DNA from: Aselliscus stoliczkanus | Taxonomy: Eukaryota > Chordata > Mammalia > Chiroptera > Hipposideridae | Direction: 5' to 3' | Assembly (NCBI GenBank): GCA_033961575.1 | Contig: CM066732.1 | Span: 111,602,687-111,666,686, forward strand | DNA: 64,000 nucleotides | Part shown: in pieces, positions 1 to 11,858 of the stretch | Position numbering within the stretch: the stretch's first letter is position 1 | How the letters are laid out: every line of letters begins with the position of its first letter | Made by a program: the position numbers and the translations under genes | Notes under the pieces: generated by a model | Databases searched by the model: none | Seen by the model: the letters and a program-made list of their open reading frames with translations, nothing else | Told to the model about the DNA's origin: nothing

Positions 1-707
1 TCTTTGTATTATTCTTGCTACTTTTCTGTAAGCCACTGGGCATGACCCATTTGAGAAGGAGAGCAAATTGCAGAAGACAAGAAATAATCATTGGTGCACA
101 GGTTCTGAGAAGGAAGTTTCCGGAAAGACTTGAAATAGTTGTGACGTTGTGTGGAAGAACGAGTTGATCAGAGAAGAAGAATAAAACTGCCATGCAGGAT
201 TGGGGCTCATGTCAAGGCAGTGCTTGTGGACAAAACAGTGATGCGCCTTAGCTACAGTCAAGGACTTTAACAAGGTACCGTTTTAAACTGATTCTTTAAG
301 TGTGTGTACAACCAACTTAGTAAACATGTTTATTTCTAGGAATAGATGAGCTATATTTTAGGTTGCCTCTTCCTCAATTTTATTTGAAAAATACTAAAAT
401 CACCAATTATGAAAGGCATTGGAAACATATATGGTTTAAAACTCACAATACAGTTCAATTCAGCATGTGTTGTGTGTATATGTATCCATACATGTATATA
501 CGTGTAACACAGACACATTTCATTTTAATAAAATAATGTCACCGCTTGCTTAAAATACAATCCAAACACTTCAAAACCAACATAGTCTGCTTCAGTAACT
601 GTTCAATGCAGCTTCTGAATTCAACTGAATTGACTTACAAATGGTGCGCCCCTTCACAGTATTTGGGCAATGAAAAAGAGTGCGTAAGAGACACAACTGC
701 ATCAAAA
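1..707. other. Unassigned non-coding stretch
   Basis: No gene, RNA or repeat is recognised. There is a short TG/TA-rich patch near 471-510. The open frames here are short and resemble no protein. Confidence 0.5.
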
Positions 708-721
708 AATAGTTAATCCAA

Positions 722-820
722 GGGCCGGCCGAGTGGCACGGTGGCTTGGGAAGCCAGCGGCCCCGGTTCGGTCCCACATATGAAGGCCAGTGACACTGCC
801 CTCAAAAAAAAAAAAAAAAA
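722..820 (+). mobile_element. Short tRNA-derived SINE, copy 1
   Basis: A GGGCCGGCC head leads into a tRNA-like body whose B box reads GGTTCGGTCCC. The body ends in GACACTGCCCTC and then a pure A-tail. A near-perfect 14-bp target duplication flanks it (708-721 and 821-834; AATAGTTAATCCAA against AATAGTAAATCCAA). Compared with the copy at 15070, about 12 bases are missing in the A-box region (the TTAAG..CTGG part), so the internal promoter is damaged. The strong duplication and uninterrupted A-tail suggest a fairly recent L1-driven insertion. Confidence 0.9.
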
Positions 821-834
821 AATAGTAAATCCAA

Positions 835-2566
835 AGTTGTTATTAGCCAGCTGAAACACAATTATGATATAAAGAAAAATTCTCTAAATATAAAATTCTC
901 TCTGAATATCCAATTCCGTAAAAAGAGATATTTACAAAATTTTAATTTATATTCTTTATTTTCCAGGTCTCACTCATGTCCAGGTGATGGGCATCTTAAT
1001 CTTCCTTGATGAAGAATCTATAATTTATAATGTTCATGAGGCATTACGCCTCCAGTTTATGTATTTGAGTTATTTCTTTTCTGCTCTACACCAAATAGGA
1101 TCAGTCTTTTGATTCAGTTTTAGCTCCAAAAGCATTTTTGAACTGGCACATGACTGGGCTTAGCAAGCAACCAACTTCCTGGACTATCAGTAAAGATGTA
1201 GAGTAGATTGCGGTTGTGTGTTGTTCTAAACTTGTATGCATGAGGCAGTTAACTATCTTCTTAGCAAATTAGATGGGAAAGGATAGGGTTAGAATATATC
1301 TACTGAGTTTTAGGGGTATACATGACGCACTATGAAATGAAAAAAAAATATGTGTAGCATGATCTTATTCCACCAAAAAAAAAAAAAAAATCCCAGGGAG
1401 ACCCCTCATAAATGTACATCCTTGCTTATATATTAATACATCTGTATTAGCAAGGTAAAAGATGCAGAAGGATATCTTATACTTGTTCCATCACATCATG
1501 ATGTGGGGGGGTGAGGATACAAGGGTGGGACCACAAAAATGGTTAGAAAAGCTTCTTATGTAAAATATTATGTACAGATGTTCTGAATAATAGCTAAAGA
1601 TGTTCATATTTTTTTTCTCAATATTACTGACTTCCTTTGGAAGAAATGGAGGATATTTGTCCCTCCTGCTTGTCCTGACAAGCATGGTCATTTTATCAGT
1701 GATTACCTGAAAAGGTTTGTTTTTAAAACTGTCTTTTTTTGTCACAGAAGAAGCATGCTGTGAAACGGATGTATTTTATGTAAGCTGTGTATGTCAACTT
1801 CATCACATGCTCTACCCATGAAGAACACTTCAGTTAATTGACTGGTTAGCAAAATTACATGCAGAGTACTTGAAACTATGCGGAATTATAAAGAAAACCC
1901 TTCCGAGTGGCTCACATCACATTTAACCAATAATGGTTACCACTTTTATAGGTCGTAAAATAAGCTACAAAATGTGGCCCATACATAATCTAAAGCAAAG
2001 AGTTTCAAACAGGTTAACAAAGACCGGCTTTCCCCACCCCCAGACGAAACAGAGGCCTGCAAATAATGCCTTTCTGACCATGAAAATGAATCAATTTGAG
2101 ATTTTACTAAACTCGCCAACTTAAATGTGAGAGAATAGAAACAATAAAAAGTTGGTTTCAAAGAAAACCACAAGCCCCTAAAAAGTAAAAACCAAAAATT
2201 GTTATCTATACTTAGTAATCAAAGCATGTCTGCTCTACCTTTCCAGATGACAACCATGAGGAGTTTAATCATATAATAATATACCCAGGCTGAACCAAGA
2301 GTGGATATTAGAAACATTTTGCATTCACAGGTAAAGTCATCCTGAAAAAATGAAAAGAGGCAGGGGCTCAGTTTGACAAACACTTAGGAGTTTTCTAACG
2401 GAGCCCAGCCATCTACTGATTCCTGGCCTAGCTTTGCCAAAAGTTAGCTCCATACAAATATTAAACTAGAGAACATTGTTTTCATTCATGGATCATAGGG
2501 CAACACAAAGGCTCTTTCTGCATAGAACCATGGCAACAGCTTGGGACAATAATAATTAATAATTAA
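835..2566. other. Unassigned non-coding stretch
   Basis: No gene is recognised. An A-run lies at about 1375-1390, inside a segment (about 1290-1730) that looks like an old, unnamed interspersed repeat with an A-rich linker. I cannot assign its family by eye. The rest is ordinary AT-rich sequence. Confidence 0.45.
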
Positions 2567-2595
2567 TATATAGACATACTATTTATGTCTATATA
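2567..2595. repeat. AT-rich inverted repeat (hairpin)
   Basis: Arms of 12 bp (TATATAGACATA and TATGTCTATATA) pair perfectly around a 5-base loop. The surroundings are very AT-rich (2549-2630), so this is probably a simple low-complexity cruciform-prone site and not a gene. Confidence 0.6.
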
Positions 2596-2619
2596 AATAT
2601 TGCATGTTTATATAGTATT

Positions 2620-2850
2620 TATATTATGATGATAGCTATCATTTATTGACTGACTACTGTGTGTCAGGCACTCTGCCAACTGCTTTATACACTTTATCGT
2701 ATTTACTCCTCTAACAACTCTGCAAGGTAGGCGTTACCTTTCCAATTTTACAGAGTTGGAAACGGATTCTGACCTGCAATTGGCCTTTAAGTCACCCAGC
2801 TGTTCAAACTGAGGGCTATCAGATTCTAAAAGCCCATGATCTCTTGGCTA
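2620..2850 (-). repeat. MIR SINE fragment
   Basis: Reads as reverse-complement MIR: a TTATTGACTGACTACTGTGTGTC motif region, then CAGGCACT, a TTTTACAGAGTTGGAAAC motif and CACCCAGCTG. MIR is an ancient tRNA-derived mammalian SINE, and this copy is strongly diverged. Confidence 0.8.
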
Positions 2851-3363
2851 CCCTCCCCCACCCCCAAGCTGTCTGTATGAATTTATTACTAAACTTGGAA
2901 TAGATTTAGACTCCGGTTTGTGGGTACAAGACAAGATAGAAGAGCACTAGGAGCTGCCTCAGGCAAGTAGGGGAGAAAAGTAGGGCTTTCCTTTAATCCC
3001 AATGTTCCTTCTGTTCGGAGATTGTCTAATTCTTCCCAATGAGCTTCCTAGTTGAGTTCTCACTTGCTCATAACAAGAATGAGAAGCCCAACAAGAGGGC
3101 ATTCTCACACAAGTATAACTTAAGAGCCCCCAATGTGCAGCTTTATGCTAAAAAAAATCAAGTCATCCGATCAGTCAGACCCTTCAGATTTGTAAGACCT
3201 CCTGCCATTTCCTTTCTCCAATCCATCGCCAACCATTGAGAGATAGGGGGTGATTACTCCCTTATCTTTAAACTGACTTAGCTAAATAGCTTCATATCAA
3301 CAAGCCACTCAAACCTCCAGATTTTGTTCATTTAACACGGGTCCTCTCCAAGTGTTCTTTACA
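2851..3363. other. Unassigned non-coding stretch
   Basis: Nothing recognised. The open frame at 3039-3239 resembles no protein. Confidence 0.45.
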
Positions 3364-3682
3364 GCTGTGTTGTCCAGTTTCATCGCCACTAACCCATAAG
3401 GCTATTGAGCACATGAAATATAACCAGCTAGTCCAAACCGAGATGTGCTGCCAGTGTGAAACACACACCAGACTTCAAAGACTTGGTAAGGAAAAAATGT
3501 AAACTATCTCATTAACAATTATTTTATGTTGGTTACATGCTGACATTCAAATATTTTGGGTATTATGGGGTTAAATATGTTATCAAAATTAATCAGTTTC
3601 TTTTTGCTTTTTTAATATGGCTACTAGAAAATGTAAAATGGCATAAGCCACTTGCATTATAGTTTTATTGGACAGTGCCGGT
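3364..3682. repeat. hAT-like DNA transposon relic, copy 1
   Basis: Begins with TGTTGTCCAG and ends with TTGGACAGTGCCGG, which are complementary terminal repeats. In between are the GCTATTGAGCACATGAAAT and AATATGGCTACTAGAAAAT motifs typical of a common mammalian non-autonomous hAT repeat. A second diverged copy lies at 14003-14315. I do not commit to a subfamily name. Confidence 0.7.
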
Positions 3683-5569
3683 CTGCCAAGAAGCCTTGTC
3701 AATGCTGCTAAAACTCTACATCCTATACAAGCTCTTTTTGTTTCAGCTTAACCCTAGAAGGAAGAACTATATTCAAATTGCAGCTATCTTATATCCTTGG
3801 TGTATTGAGACTAAGGGGAAAAAAAAAGAGAAAGCAAGTGGGTTTGAAAGAACAAGTGAAAGAAGGAGAAGGAAGCCAAAAGGAGTATCAAGCATTTTCT
3901 ATTAAAAATGTGACTGTTGATCCGTTTGGTGGCATAAAGTGCCTTTTCAAAAGAACGTAAACAGTAAGTTAGAATTTAGTTTCTTCCTGATTCACAAGGT
4001 TGAGTCAAGTACAGTTATCTACAGAGGCTATTCCTGGACCTTAGTTGAAAGCTGTTGCCTTTCCAATTGTTGAGCTGATCACTTCTGAACCATAATTATA
4101 GCTCATTGTTGTTCCCCCTTAAAAACCATTGACATCCATCCAAAAAATTAGAGCTTACATTTCAGGGAATATTTATGCGATATTTATAGCCTGTGAAGAA
4201 AACCCTGGGGAACTGCCAGTAGGAAGGATTATTTATCAATTTCTCATTCTTCAAGTTTAAATTTTCTTGAGATTCATATCCAAAGGACATGTTATAATCC
4301 TATGGAATGCTAGTGTGTGATTATAATTTGGCATATTGGTCAAGTTCAAACACAAATCCTTTTTTTTTTTCTTTGTAAAATGGGGAGCAAACATCTAGTT
4401 GATTCCACTAAAAAAAAAAAAAAAAAAAAAGAGTAGACCCCTCCCTTCCCCCAAAAATCCACTCAAGGAACTAGTGTTACACACTTGAAGAATTTTTTGA
4501 AGTTAGCCAAGAAAAATAAAGTAAAACCAAGGAGGAAAAGCTAGGGTTTCAATTTCAGGAGATTGTACTTCCTGGTAATCTAAAAACAAAAGTTAAATTC
4601 AGAGAGATTCAACTCTGAAGTTAGCATCGTGTAAAAAACAATAGGAAATATTTAACTATGTGCATATGTTTGTACACAGACAGAAACAGATATAAACAGA
4701 CCTTAATTAGCATTGTAGACTTTAATTATCTTTGTACAATAATTGGAAATGGTTTTGTTCTGATTTATTCCATAACGCTTACTGTGTTCTGTTAACAACT
4801 AATTTTTTCCCCTCACAGCCCATAATAGAAGGCTTTTACTGCACACTTTATTGCATCTGCTTCTCATTTAATGACCATTGTTCTGGTCTGTCAGAGCAAG
4901 CAGCTATACAACTTCCCAAATCTGCAAGATTAAGCAAATATTTTGACAATGCCTAGATTTTTTTTCTTTCCTTCTTTTTTCTTTTCTTTTTTTAAATGGA
5001 AGAAATAAAAATTTTAAAAAAGGAACTTTTTTCAGATCCACACAAGGTTAGAAGAGCTCTTAATCGAAAGAACATCAAGAACAGGTAGCAGTTAAATGTA
5101 CTTTAGGTAGCAAAAGACATCAAGCAATTTTCTGTTCCATTTCACTTAAGAGTCCTAAGGATCCTGCCTGAGCCACACAGCTGGGGTCACAAAGCATTCC
5201 CAGGCTGCAGGGAGGTCACTGGACCCCTGGAGCAAACCACCTGGAGGTTTTTCAATTGTGACTAGCTTCTAGAACAAAACAGAGGTCTCCTGCTCAACCA
5301 GGAACCTACACAGCAGGGAAGCTGAATGATAGGTTTCTGAATCACTAAGATAAAAAACAAACAAACAAAAAGTTTATGCTACAAAACTGCAATACCGTTG
5401 ATGGCATTAAGACCAGGATCCTGATTCTTCCCCATAGATGGTGGCTTACACACACAAGAATAGAAGCTTTTATGTGGGATGAGGGAGAGATAGAAAGATG
5501 GAAGAAGGAGATATGAAGAATTCTATTAACCCATAAGGCAGAAAATAAATACATCAACAAAAACATAGA
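3683..5569. other. Unassigned non-coding stretch
   Basis: No gene seen. It holds a 21-base A-run (4410-4430), a T/C-rich patch (4957-4996) and a short AAAC repeat (5353-5370). The small open frames at 3675-3960 and 4732-4956 look accidental. Confidence 0.45.
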
Positions 5570-5712
5570 AATAATGCTGTTAACTGTGTGAGGTGATAAA
5601 TGTCAACTATACTTATTGTGATGATTTTGCAATAAATACATCTATCACATCATCGTGTTGTATACCTTAAATGTATACAACGTTATATGTCAATTATATC
5701 TCTACAAAAATG
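5570..5712 (+). mobile_element. L1 3' end fragment
   Basis: Matches the end of an old L1 3' UTR: GGTGATAAATGTCAACTA, then GTTGTATACCTTAAATGTAT, then TATGTCAATTATATCTC. The same landmarks recur near the end of the longer L1 piece at 40188-40735. Confidence 0.75.
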
Positions 5713-6429
5713 GGGCGGCGGGAAGAAATGCTAAGAGGTAATGGAGGCCCTGGTAGATGGAGGTGCTGTGGTTGTCACTGAAATGAGAGGAAGGGTATGA
5801 AAAAGAGCTTAAAAGAAACTTTCAGAGTAGTATGGGAAACAAATTACAGAAAGATAACAAGGAATAGAAAGCAAGGTGAAGGCAAGGGTTGAATTTACCC
5901 CAGAGGCATAAGCCCTCTTAAAACTTTCAGGCGGGAAGGCTCTCCTTGGAGGCTGCATCTGGCAGGGAATTTTTTTTTTGTTTTTTTGTTTTTTTTTTGC
6001 AAGAAAGCATTGAGATCAGAGCTGACAAAATTCTCCTAGAAAGATGGAAAGTAAGACACAACATGGATGGGCCATAAGAGAGCATAGATCAGCAACAAAA
6101 ACGCAGGAAGAAACAGCTCTTTGGAGGAAACAGAGGTTTGTCTGGCTGCCATTAGATTGTTTCAGCTCTCTCCTGGTTTGCATTTACTACAGTGAGGAAA
6201 ATACAAAGCAGGTATGTGCTTCAGGAAGCTCAAGTGTAAGGCCGTGATGTTCACTGATAAGTCACAGGCAGGCTGCCTGTATCTGGGGGACAGTCCTGCA
6301 AAAGGAGTCTTTCGAACAGTTCCTTCTCTGCTCACACCACTGCCTGAACCCTTAACTGGAGCAGGTCTGTGCCTTTTAATGAACACCCTTGATGAAATCT
6401 CCAGACTGTTTCATTAAAAACTCATTCTT
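5713..6429. other. Unassigned non-coding stretch
   Basis: Nothing recognised apart from a T-rich run with interspersed G (5969-5999). Confidence 0.45.
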
Positions 6430-6546
6430 GGGCCGGTCAAGTTGCGCGGTGGTTAAGAGCTAGCTTGGGACGCCAGTGGCCCCGGTTCGGATCCCACATA
6501 AGAGGGTCAGTGACACTGCCCTCAAAAAAACACAACAAATAAAACA
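6430..6546 (+). mobile_element. Short tRNA-derived SINE, copy 2
   Basis: The head GGGCCGGTCAAGTTGCGCGG is followed by a complete A-box region (GGTTAAGAGC), a B box (GGTTCGGATCCC), and the end ACACTGCCCTC with an A-rich tail containing CACAACAAAT. A 13-bp perfect duplication, AAAAACTCATTCT, flanks it (6416-6428 and 6547-6559). Confidence 0.92.
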
Positions 6547-6779
6547 AAAAACTCATTCTACCAGAAAGGCCTGATAATGCTCTTTAAAAATGTTTTTTCA
6601 TGTTACCACTGCCAGTTATTTCTAAAGTTAGGCAGCACAAAGGAACAAAAACCCAAAGCCTCGTCTTTATTTTAGAAGTCTCAAGTTATGCGTCTACCTT
6701 CAAGCAGAGATTTATAAAGCTGTAGTATTGAAATCACTTGTCCCATACCTATTGAAAAAACAAGAAAACAAACCAACAT

Positions 6780-6935
6780 CAAAGCTCCTGGAGTACAGAA
6801 CAAAAACCCTGGGTGCAGATTTACTGGCTTCAGCCAAAAGAATCTGAATCAGTAGGTCTGGGGTTATCTGTACTTTTAACAAACATTCTAGGTGATTTTG
6901 ATGCAGGGGGTTCAGGACCTAACTTTGAAATGCTT
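6780..6935. repeat. MER5-type hAT relic
   Basis: Shows the MER5 landmarks AATCTGAATCAGTAGGTCTGGGG and ATTCTAGGTGATTTTGATGC, followed by AACTTTGAAATGCTTCT. It is a short non-autonomous hAT element shared by placental mammals. Confidence 0.75.
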
Positions 6936-6994
6936 CTACCAAGATGAAATACGGTAAATGACTTAAGAGGGAGGGGTTGCAGCCAGACTACAAG

Positions 6995-7180
6995 GGTGCC
7001 AGTCCCAGCTCTAGCATTTCTTGTTGTGTAACCTTAGAAAAATTACTTAAACCACTCTGTGCTTCATTTCCATTATCTTCAAAATGGGATAATGGTAGCA
7101 ATGTGAAAGAATGGCAGAATGTGTAAACTACTCAGCACTGGCACATAAGGGCTCAAAAAAGGTTAGCTCCTATTACTAGT
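6995..7180 (+). repeat. MIR SINE fragment
   Basis: Forward MIR core: TTGTGTAACCTTAGAAAAATTACTTAAACC, CTCTGTGCTTCATTTCC, AAAATGGGATAATGG and CTACTCAGCACTGGCACATAAG. Confidence 0.8.
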
Positions 7181-7544
7181 GGATTCACCCAATGTGCTCT
7201 CAACTAATGAGCCAAACCTGGTGGGGTGAGGGTAAGGTTGAAGCAGAATGCAACTGAATCAATGAATGAATGCAGCTCAGAATGCATAAAATCAAATCCT
7301 TATGCGGTATCCTTCCACCCTTGTCTCAGGAGGTCAGTGTGGTTCTAGAGGCTGGGCAGGCTTCCTATACAATATGGACCTCCAGTAGCACAATATTTCC
7401 TAGCAACCCTCTTGGGTACAGACACAGCTACAGGACAGAAGATAATTCAATGGAACCACCAGAAGCACACATTCCACTGCCTCACTTCCTGGAAATCCCA
7501 TTAAGCACCACTCTGGAAAGAGACAGCCTTGCAGTGCAAACCCA
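7181..7544. other. Unassigned non-coding stretch
   Basis: Nothing recognised. An open frame at 7270-7623 (117 codons) runs into the neighbouring L2 fragment and shows no known motif. Confidence 0.45.
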
Positions 7545-7680
7545 GTTAATTCAATTCAGCAAAAACATTTATTGGACCCCTGTGATATATCATGAGTTCC
7601 AGGAGACGCTGAGGATGATATGAAGAGAAAAAGAGAAAATGGCCCTGTCCTCAAAGAGGTCATAATCTAGAGGGCAAGAG
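7545..7680 (-). repeat. LINE-2 3' end fragment
   Basis: Reverse-complement L2 terminus: TTCAATTCAGCAAAAACATTTATTGGACCCCTG, then CCTGTCCTCAAAGAGGTCATAATCTAG. It is strongly diverged. Confidence 0.65.
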
Positions 7681-9461
7681 ATGCCAAGTACTTTTAAGGC
7701 CAAGTCACCTGAGATGAATGCTCTAATAGAAGATGGAAGAATGCCATGTGAACACAGAGGAAGTCATGATTAACTCTGACCGGGGCAGTTAGGAACGGCT
7801 TCCCTGAAGAGCAGGCATAGCATGCCATTATAAGAGATCAATAAGGCAAGCCTATGAAATTGTTTAATGACTTTTTCATTCATGGAAACCACCCAGACAA
7901 AAAAGCCTTTGGGACGTTCCCTGTCTCTGCATTAACATGTGTGTGCTTAAGACTTGATGAAATGTTTGTTGTGGCTGTAACATATCACATTTTAAAAAAC
8001 AAGTATGAGCAATTTATCTACTGTTCTGATCTTCTTCAAAGAGAACAAAGATCCAAGAATACTTTGTTTTCAAAGGTAAACCCTCCCAGTAACAAAGTAA
8101 GAATGGCGAATGACTGAATATGAATGTCTGGTGGACTCATTTAGTCTGCCAAAGCGGAACCCTGAGAAGTCCCGTATTTGCTACATGTAGCAATGAGACA
8201 AAATGCTCGAGTTTTGTTGTTGTTGTATTTTAACGTGACTGCCTCTTTCTACCTGACTACAATCACTAATAATTTCTTCGGACCAGCACAGGAAACAGGT
8301 ATTGATCACAATAAGCCACAGCATCCACAAGCACCTGCTACCGCAAGTTATGGTCTCCATGGAAACCCTCCAATAGAACCAATCTGAATTCAATTTCAGA
8401 AGTAATGAGAGTAGATAATTTTACCCTCAATCAATCACTGTCAGCCGCCGTTATCAGCCAATCAGTCATTATGTCAGTCAGTCACACTTTCGACAAACTT
8501 CTTCTGTGGCATGGTCAGACAAGAATGTTTTGACATCCAGAAGCAACACAATCAAATTGGCTCATGTTTCCTGGCAAGAAGCCAAAGACTCAGCAATACA
8601 TTGTGCTTGCAAAGGCAATAAACAGAAAGGCCAGCCCAAAATACACTACGGTTGTGGAAGAGTCTAGGCAGCAATTTCAGTAATTGTTAAGACACTGAAG
8701 ATGGAGAAGTACTGTAGAGCCCAAAGGTCAGGTAGTTTAATCTTCTCATTTAAACATGAGAAGAGGACCAGAGACCATAAAATGTCTGCCCAGAGCTACA
8801 GAACTCATTGAGGATGGCCCAAGACTAAAGCATGAGTTTTCTCCCAGGCCAGTGCTCCTCTAGGATGTCCTGCTGCTGTTATTCAATGCCTTCTTTTTTT
8901 GTGGCAAGAGGGTAGGGATAGTTGAAGATCACCTTCCAGTCCTAAGCAGAGAGCCCAGGATCTGTGGGAGACTACAGGGTACTTGTGGGGCTTGTGTTTT
9001 GGCCCAGTCTCAAACCTCTGTTTGGGGTTAGTGTGTCCTTGGGCAAATACAACTTCTGGTTTCTAAGAGGAAACAAAAGACTTTGAAATACTACAAGGCT
9101 ACCAAATTATTGTTACGAAAATGACATTTTGATGAATGTAGGGCAGGACTATCAAGAACACATGGATTGAATTTCCCTAAAAATGCGTGGCAGTGGGAGG
9201 TAGAATTTGAGGGGGAAAATCTGCTTCTGGCAAATATATTTGGGCTGTTGTCAAGCTCAAGCACTAGAAAAGTCATTCTGGTGTTTGGTGCAATGATCCT
9301 TTGTAAAGATAGGTTTAGTCCTGGAAATCCCAAATATTCCCAAGATTCCTCTATATTTTCTCTAAGAGATGCTTTATTAGTTTTCTTTTGTATGGCATTA
9401 TTGCTCAGAGACAGTTTTCTGAGAGTCATAATCACTTTATTTTTGAGGAAATGGATCAATT
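7681..9461. other. Unassigned non-coding stretch
   Basis: About 1.8 kb with no feature I can support. The frames at 8178-8393 on both strands are short and uninformative. A TTG-rich patch lies at 8215-8228. Confidence 0.45.
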
Positions 9462-9640
9462 TGATGGTTCTCAATCTTCAATGTGCACGAGAACCCACCG
9501 ATGCTGTTGAAAACCAAGATGCTAGACTCCATCTCCAGAAACCCTCATTTATTTCACAGGTGGGGTTGCCCCAGGAACCTGCCTTTCTAGCAAGGGGCCA
9601 TCCAGTCATTCTGATGTACTTTCTTTGCCAACTGCCTTGG
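9462..9640. repeat. MER5-type hAT relic
   Basis: Shows GGTTCTCAATCTTCAATGTGCACGAGAA at one end and GCCATCCAGTCATTCTGATGTA at the other, with a GGGGTTGCCCCAGGAACC centre. It accounts for the second half of the 167-codon open frame at 9167-9670, which is therefore not a gene. Confidence 0.75.
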
Positions 9641-10224
9641 ACAACACTGGTAACTAATGGTATTTGGTAAAGGATTTGGGTCATTTTTTAAAGGTGGTTT
9701 TCCAATTACATTTATTCCCAGCTACTTTCAACTCATAAATTGTGTGTATCACCTGTATCGCATGAACATGGTTTTAATGGGTATGATTACAAGCTTTTAT
9801 ATATATATAACCAGTTTCTATTAGCTGTAAGTAGATTTTATCTTAAATAGGTAGATGGTATATGGGACACTCATTCATCCCATCACAATCTGTCTGAGGT
9901 AAATGAAGTGGAAAAGCAGAGCAGATAGGGCGTCAGACTTGAGGCGAGACCAGTAATTGCAGCAAGAATGGTTTGCAAGCTTTAACATGAAATGGTTGCG
10001 TCATTTGTCTACCCGAGTCTGTTTGCATGACCTTATCTCAAGCTACCTATTATCTTCTTGCAAAACACCAATACAAGGTTTCTGCTTATTTCTAGATCAG
10101 TAATGCTGATCCTTTCCCTGCATTTCCTTCTTAGCTCAATTTTTGTATTTTAATTATGTGTTCAGGACATCTGTTGGGTCTTGGCTTGTGTTTAAATAAT
10201 GCCAATATACTAGGCAGACGGTTC
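9641..10224. other. Unassigned non-coding stretch
   Basis: Nothing recognised apart from a short TA repeat (about 9798-9810). Confidence 0.45.
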
Positions 10225-10335
10225 ACTCTATGAGGACGCAGTGTTTTTCACCATTGTATCACCACTAAACATGCACTCTGCCTGGCATGTTGTAAGCACT
10301 CAATAAACATTTGTTGAAAAAGCAAATGAATAAAA
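10225..10335 (+). repeat. LINE-2 3' end fragment
   Basis: Forward L2 terminus: TCTGCCTGGCATGTTGTAAGCACTCAATAAACATTTGTTGAA. This is the classic end of mammalian LINE-2. Confidence 0.8.
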
Positions 10336-11034
10336 GGGTGGATAGATGATAGATGACAAGTACAAACTCACCTGTTTGGATACTGTCTGAATGGATAAAG
10401 GTAGTTTGAAAGATTTAGAGTTCACAGTGTTAACCAATGACTACACATTTTTTCAAAGGTTGTTCTTATTGATAAAAACTCATGGTTAGGTGTTGTTTAA
10501 CCCTAAAGAAACCCAAAGCAAATATAGTATTCTAAACATGCTCCTCCTTTGTAATACCAGCTAGCATACAGGTTTTTCTTTGCAGTCTTCCACTGATTTC
10601 AGTTTTGTTATGACTTAAACAGAAATATTATTAGAAGCCAAAAGAACTCATAGACATTGGGAGAGTGGAGGGGGAATATGGAAGGGGGTGGGAAGATTAA
10701 TAAAAGCAACAATAAACCCCACCAAGGTATTTACCAATGGGCGCTCTAAGAAGCCTGTAAAAATTCAGACATCTTTGAAAACTCTCTTTGCTTCATCACT
10801 ACAATCATCCCAGGCTCAGGGCCTCCATGCATCATTCAGATGACAGAGGCAACCCTTGGGAAGTTTATTTGTCACACTGATGGGTTTCATAGCCTCATGC
10901 CAGTGTCTTCACAAAAAACAACTTTAAATTCCTTCAAAACAAGCAAACTTGATGAAATATGAGCTCCATGAGCTATCAGAAGTCCTCCCCATCCATTAGG
11001 GAAAAGGAGGGAGGGAAGAAGATTAACCTTTGTT
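10336..11034. other. Unassigned non-coding stretch
   Basis: No gene or repeat recognised. A G/A-rich patch lies at 10656-10690. Confidence 0.45.
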
Positions 11035-11205
11035 GGGAATCCACTGACTACCCAGTGCCGCGCTCAACTCTTCACATACAGCACATACAGGATACTGTTT
11101 GATGTTTACTACTTTCCAGGGAGTAGAAAGTAGTATGTGCATTTTCTAGGGAATCAGGGCTCAGAGACCTCCATCCCCATGGCCACAAAGCTAAAGAACA
11201 ATAAA
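11035..11205 (-). repeat. MIR-like fragment
   Basis: A weak reverse-complement MIR outline (TTGTTGGGAATCCACTGACTACCCAGTGC, then CTCAGAGACCTCC). It contains a small perfect hairpin, TACTACTTTC ... GAAAGTAGTA, at about 11107-11135. Confidence 0.5.
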
Positions 11206-11217
11206 GATGGGACTACA

Positions 11218-11465
11218 GTAATAGCAAACATTTACTGAGAGATTAATCAATGTCAGTCATTATTTCATGTGTGTTAGCTATCAACTTATCTAATCCTCAT
11301 TTCAACCTTATCAGATGGGTACCTCTATGCCCATTTTAGGGGCCATACAACAAACACAGAGGTTAAATAACTTTTCCAAAAAGTCACACCTGGTAAGTGG
11401 CAGAGGTGGGGCTGGCACCCAGACTGTCAGCATTGGGCCTTAGTCTCTTAACTACCACACCCAAC
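11218..11465 (-). repeat. MIR SINE, nearly full length
   Basis: Reverse-complement MIR: AGCAAACATTTACTGAGAG, TTATCTAATCCTCATTTCAACC, GGTTAAATAACTTTTCC, GTCACACCTGGTAAGTGGCAGAG, and a tRNA-like end at TCTTAACTACC. It is one of the better preserved MIR copies here. Confidence 0.88.
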
Positions 11466-11620
11466 CAGTCCCTACAATAGGGTCTAGATTGGCGTTTTCC
11501 CAAAGGCCAGATTCTTTTCAGGATACAACTTTGATTAGTATTTCTAGAGTAAATAAAAGAGCCACACCTACTAGAGCCTACTAGACTCTTCCAGCACTAC
11601 AAATCATGTTTTTTATTATA

Positions 11621-11858
11621 CAGAGGGTGCCAAAAAAAAGTATCCACATTTTAAGAATGGAAAACTGTATTAAAATTGTAATACTCAATATACACTGATA
11701 ACAAAAGATCAATACAAGTCACGTTTGACTTCTGCAATTACAAGAGATGCTCAAAGTGGTTACCATCAGTGTCCAGACACTTCTGATTACGGCGAACTAC
11801 TGCTTGAGCAATGCTGACCAAAGTGTCCACTTGGATACATTTTTTTTGGTACCCACGG
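11621..11858. mobile_element. Non-autonomous Tc1/mariner element, family A, long member
   Basis: Terminal repeats begin CAGAGGGTGCCAAAAAAAAG on the left and, on the reverse strand, CCGTGGGTACCAAAAAAAAT on the right. The element sits between TA dinucleotides (11619-11620 and 11859-11860), as expected for Tc1/mariner. Its first ~100 bases match the 127-bp element at 19989, including the shared motif TGTAATACTCAATA, so the two are the same family. The right half carries the antisense end of a transposase-like frame. Confidence 0.82.
11738..11820 (-). pseudogene. C-terminal scrap of a Tc1/mariner-type transposase
   Basis: Read on the minus strand, an open stretch ends with RRNQKCLDTDGNHFEHLL and a stop inside the transposon at 11621-11858. 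The R..Q.C.....G.HFEHLL pattern looks like the extreme C terminus of a Tc1/mariner-superfamily transposase. Only about 27 codons remain and no catalytic residues are present. The assignment rests on the motif and on the location inside a mariner-type element. Confidence 0.5.

Noticed and set aside
9167..9670. 167-codon frame, plus strand
   Set aside because: Its second half is a MER5-type repeat, and the first half has no recognisable protein features.
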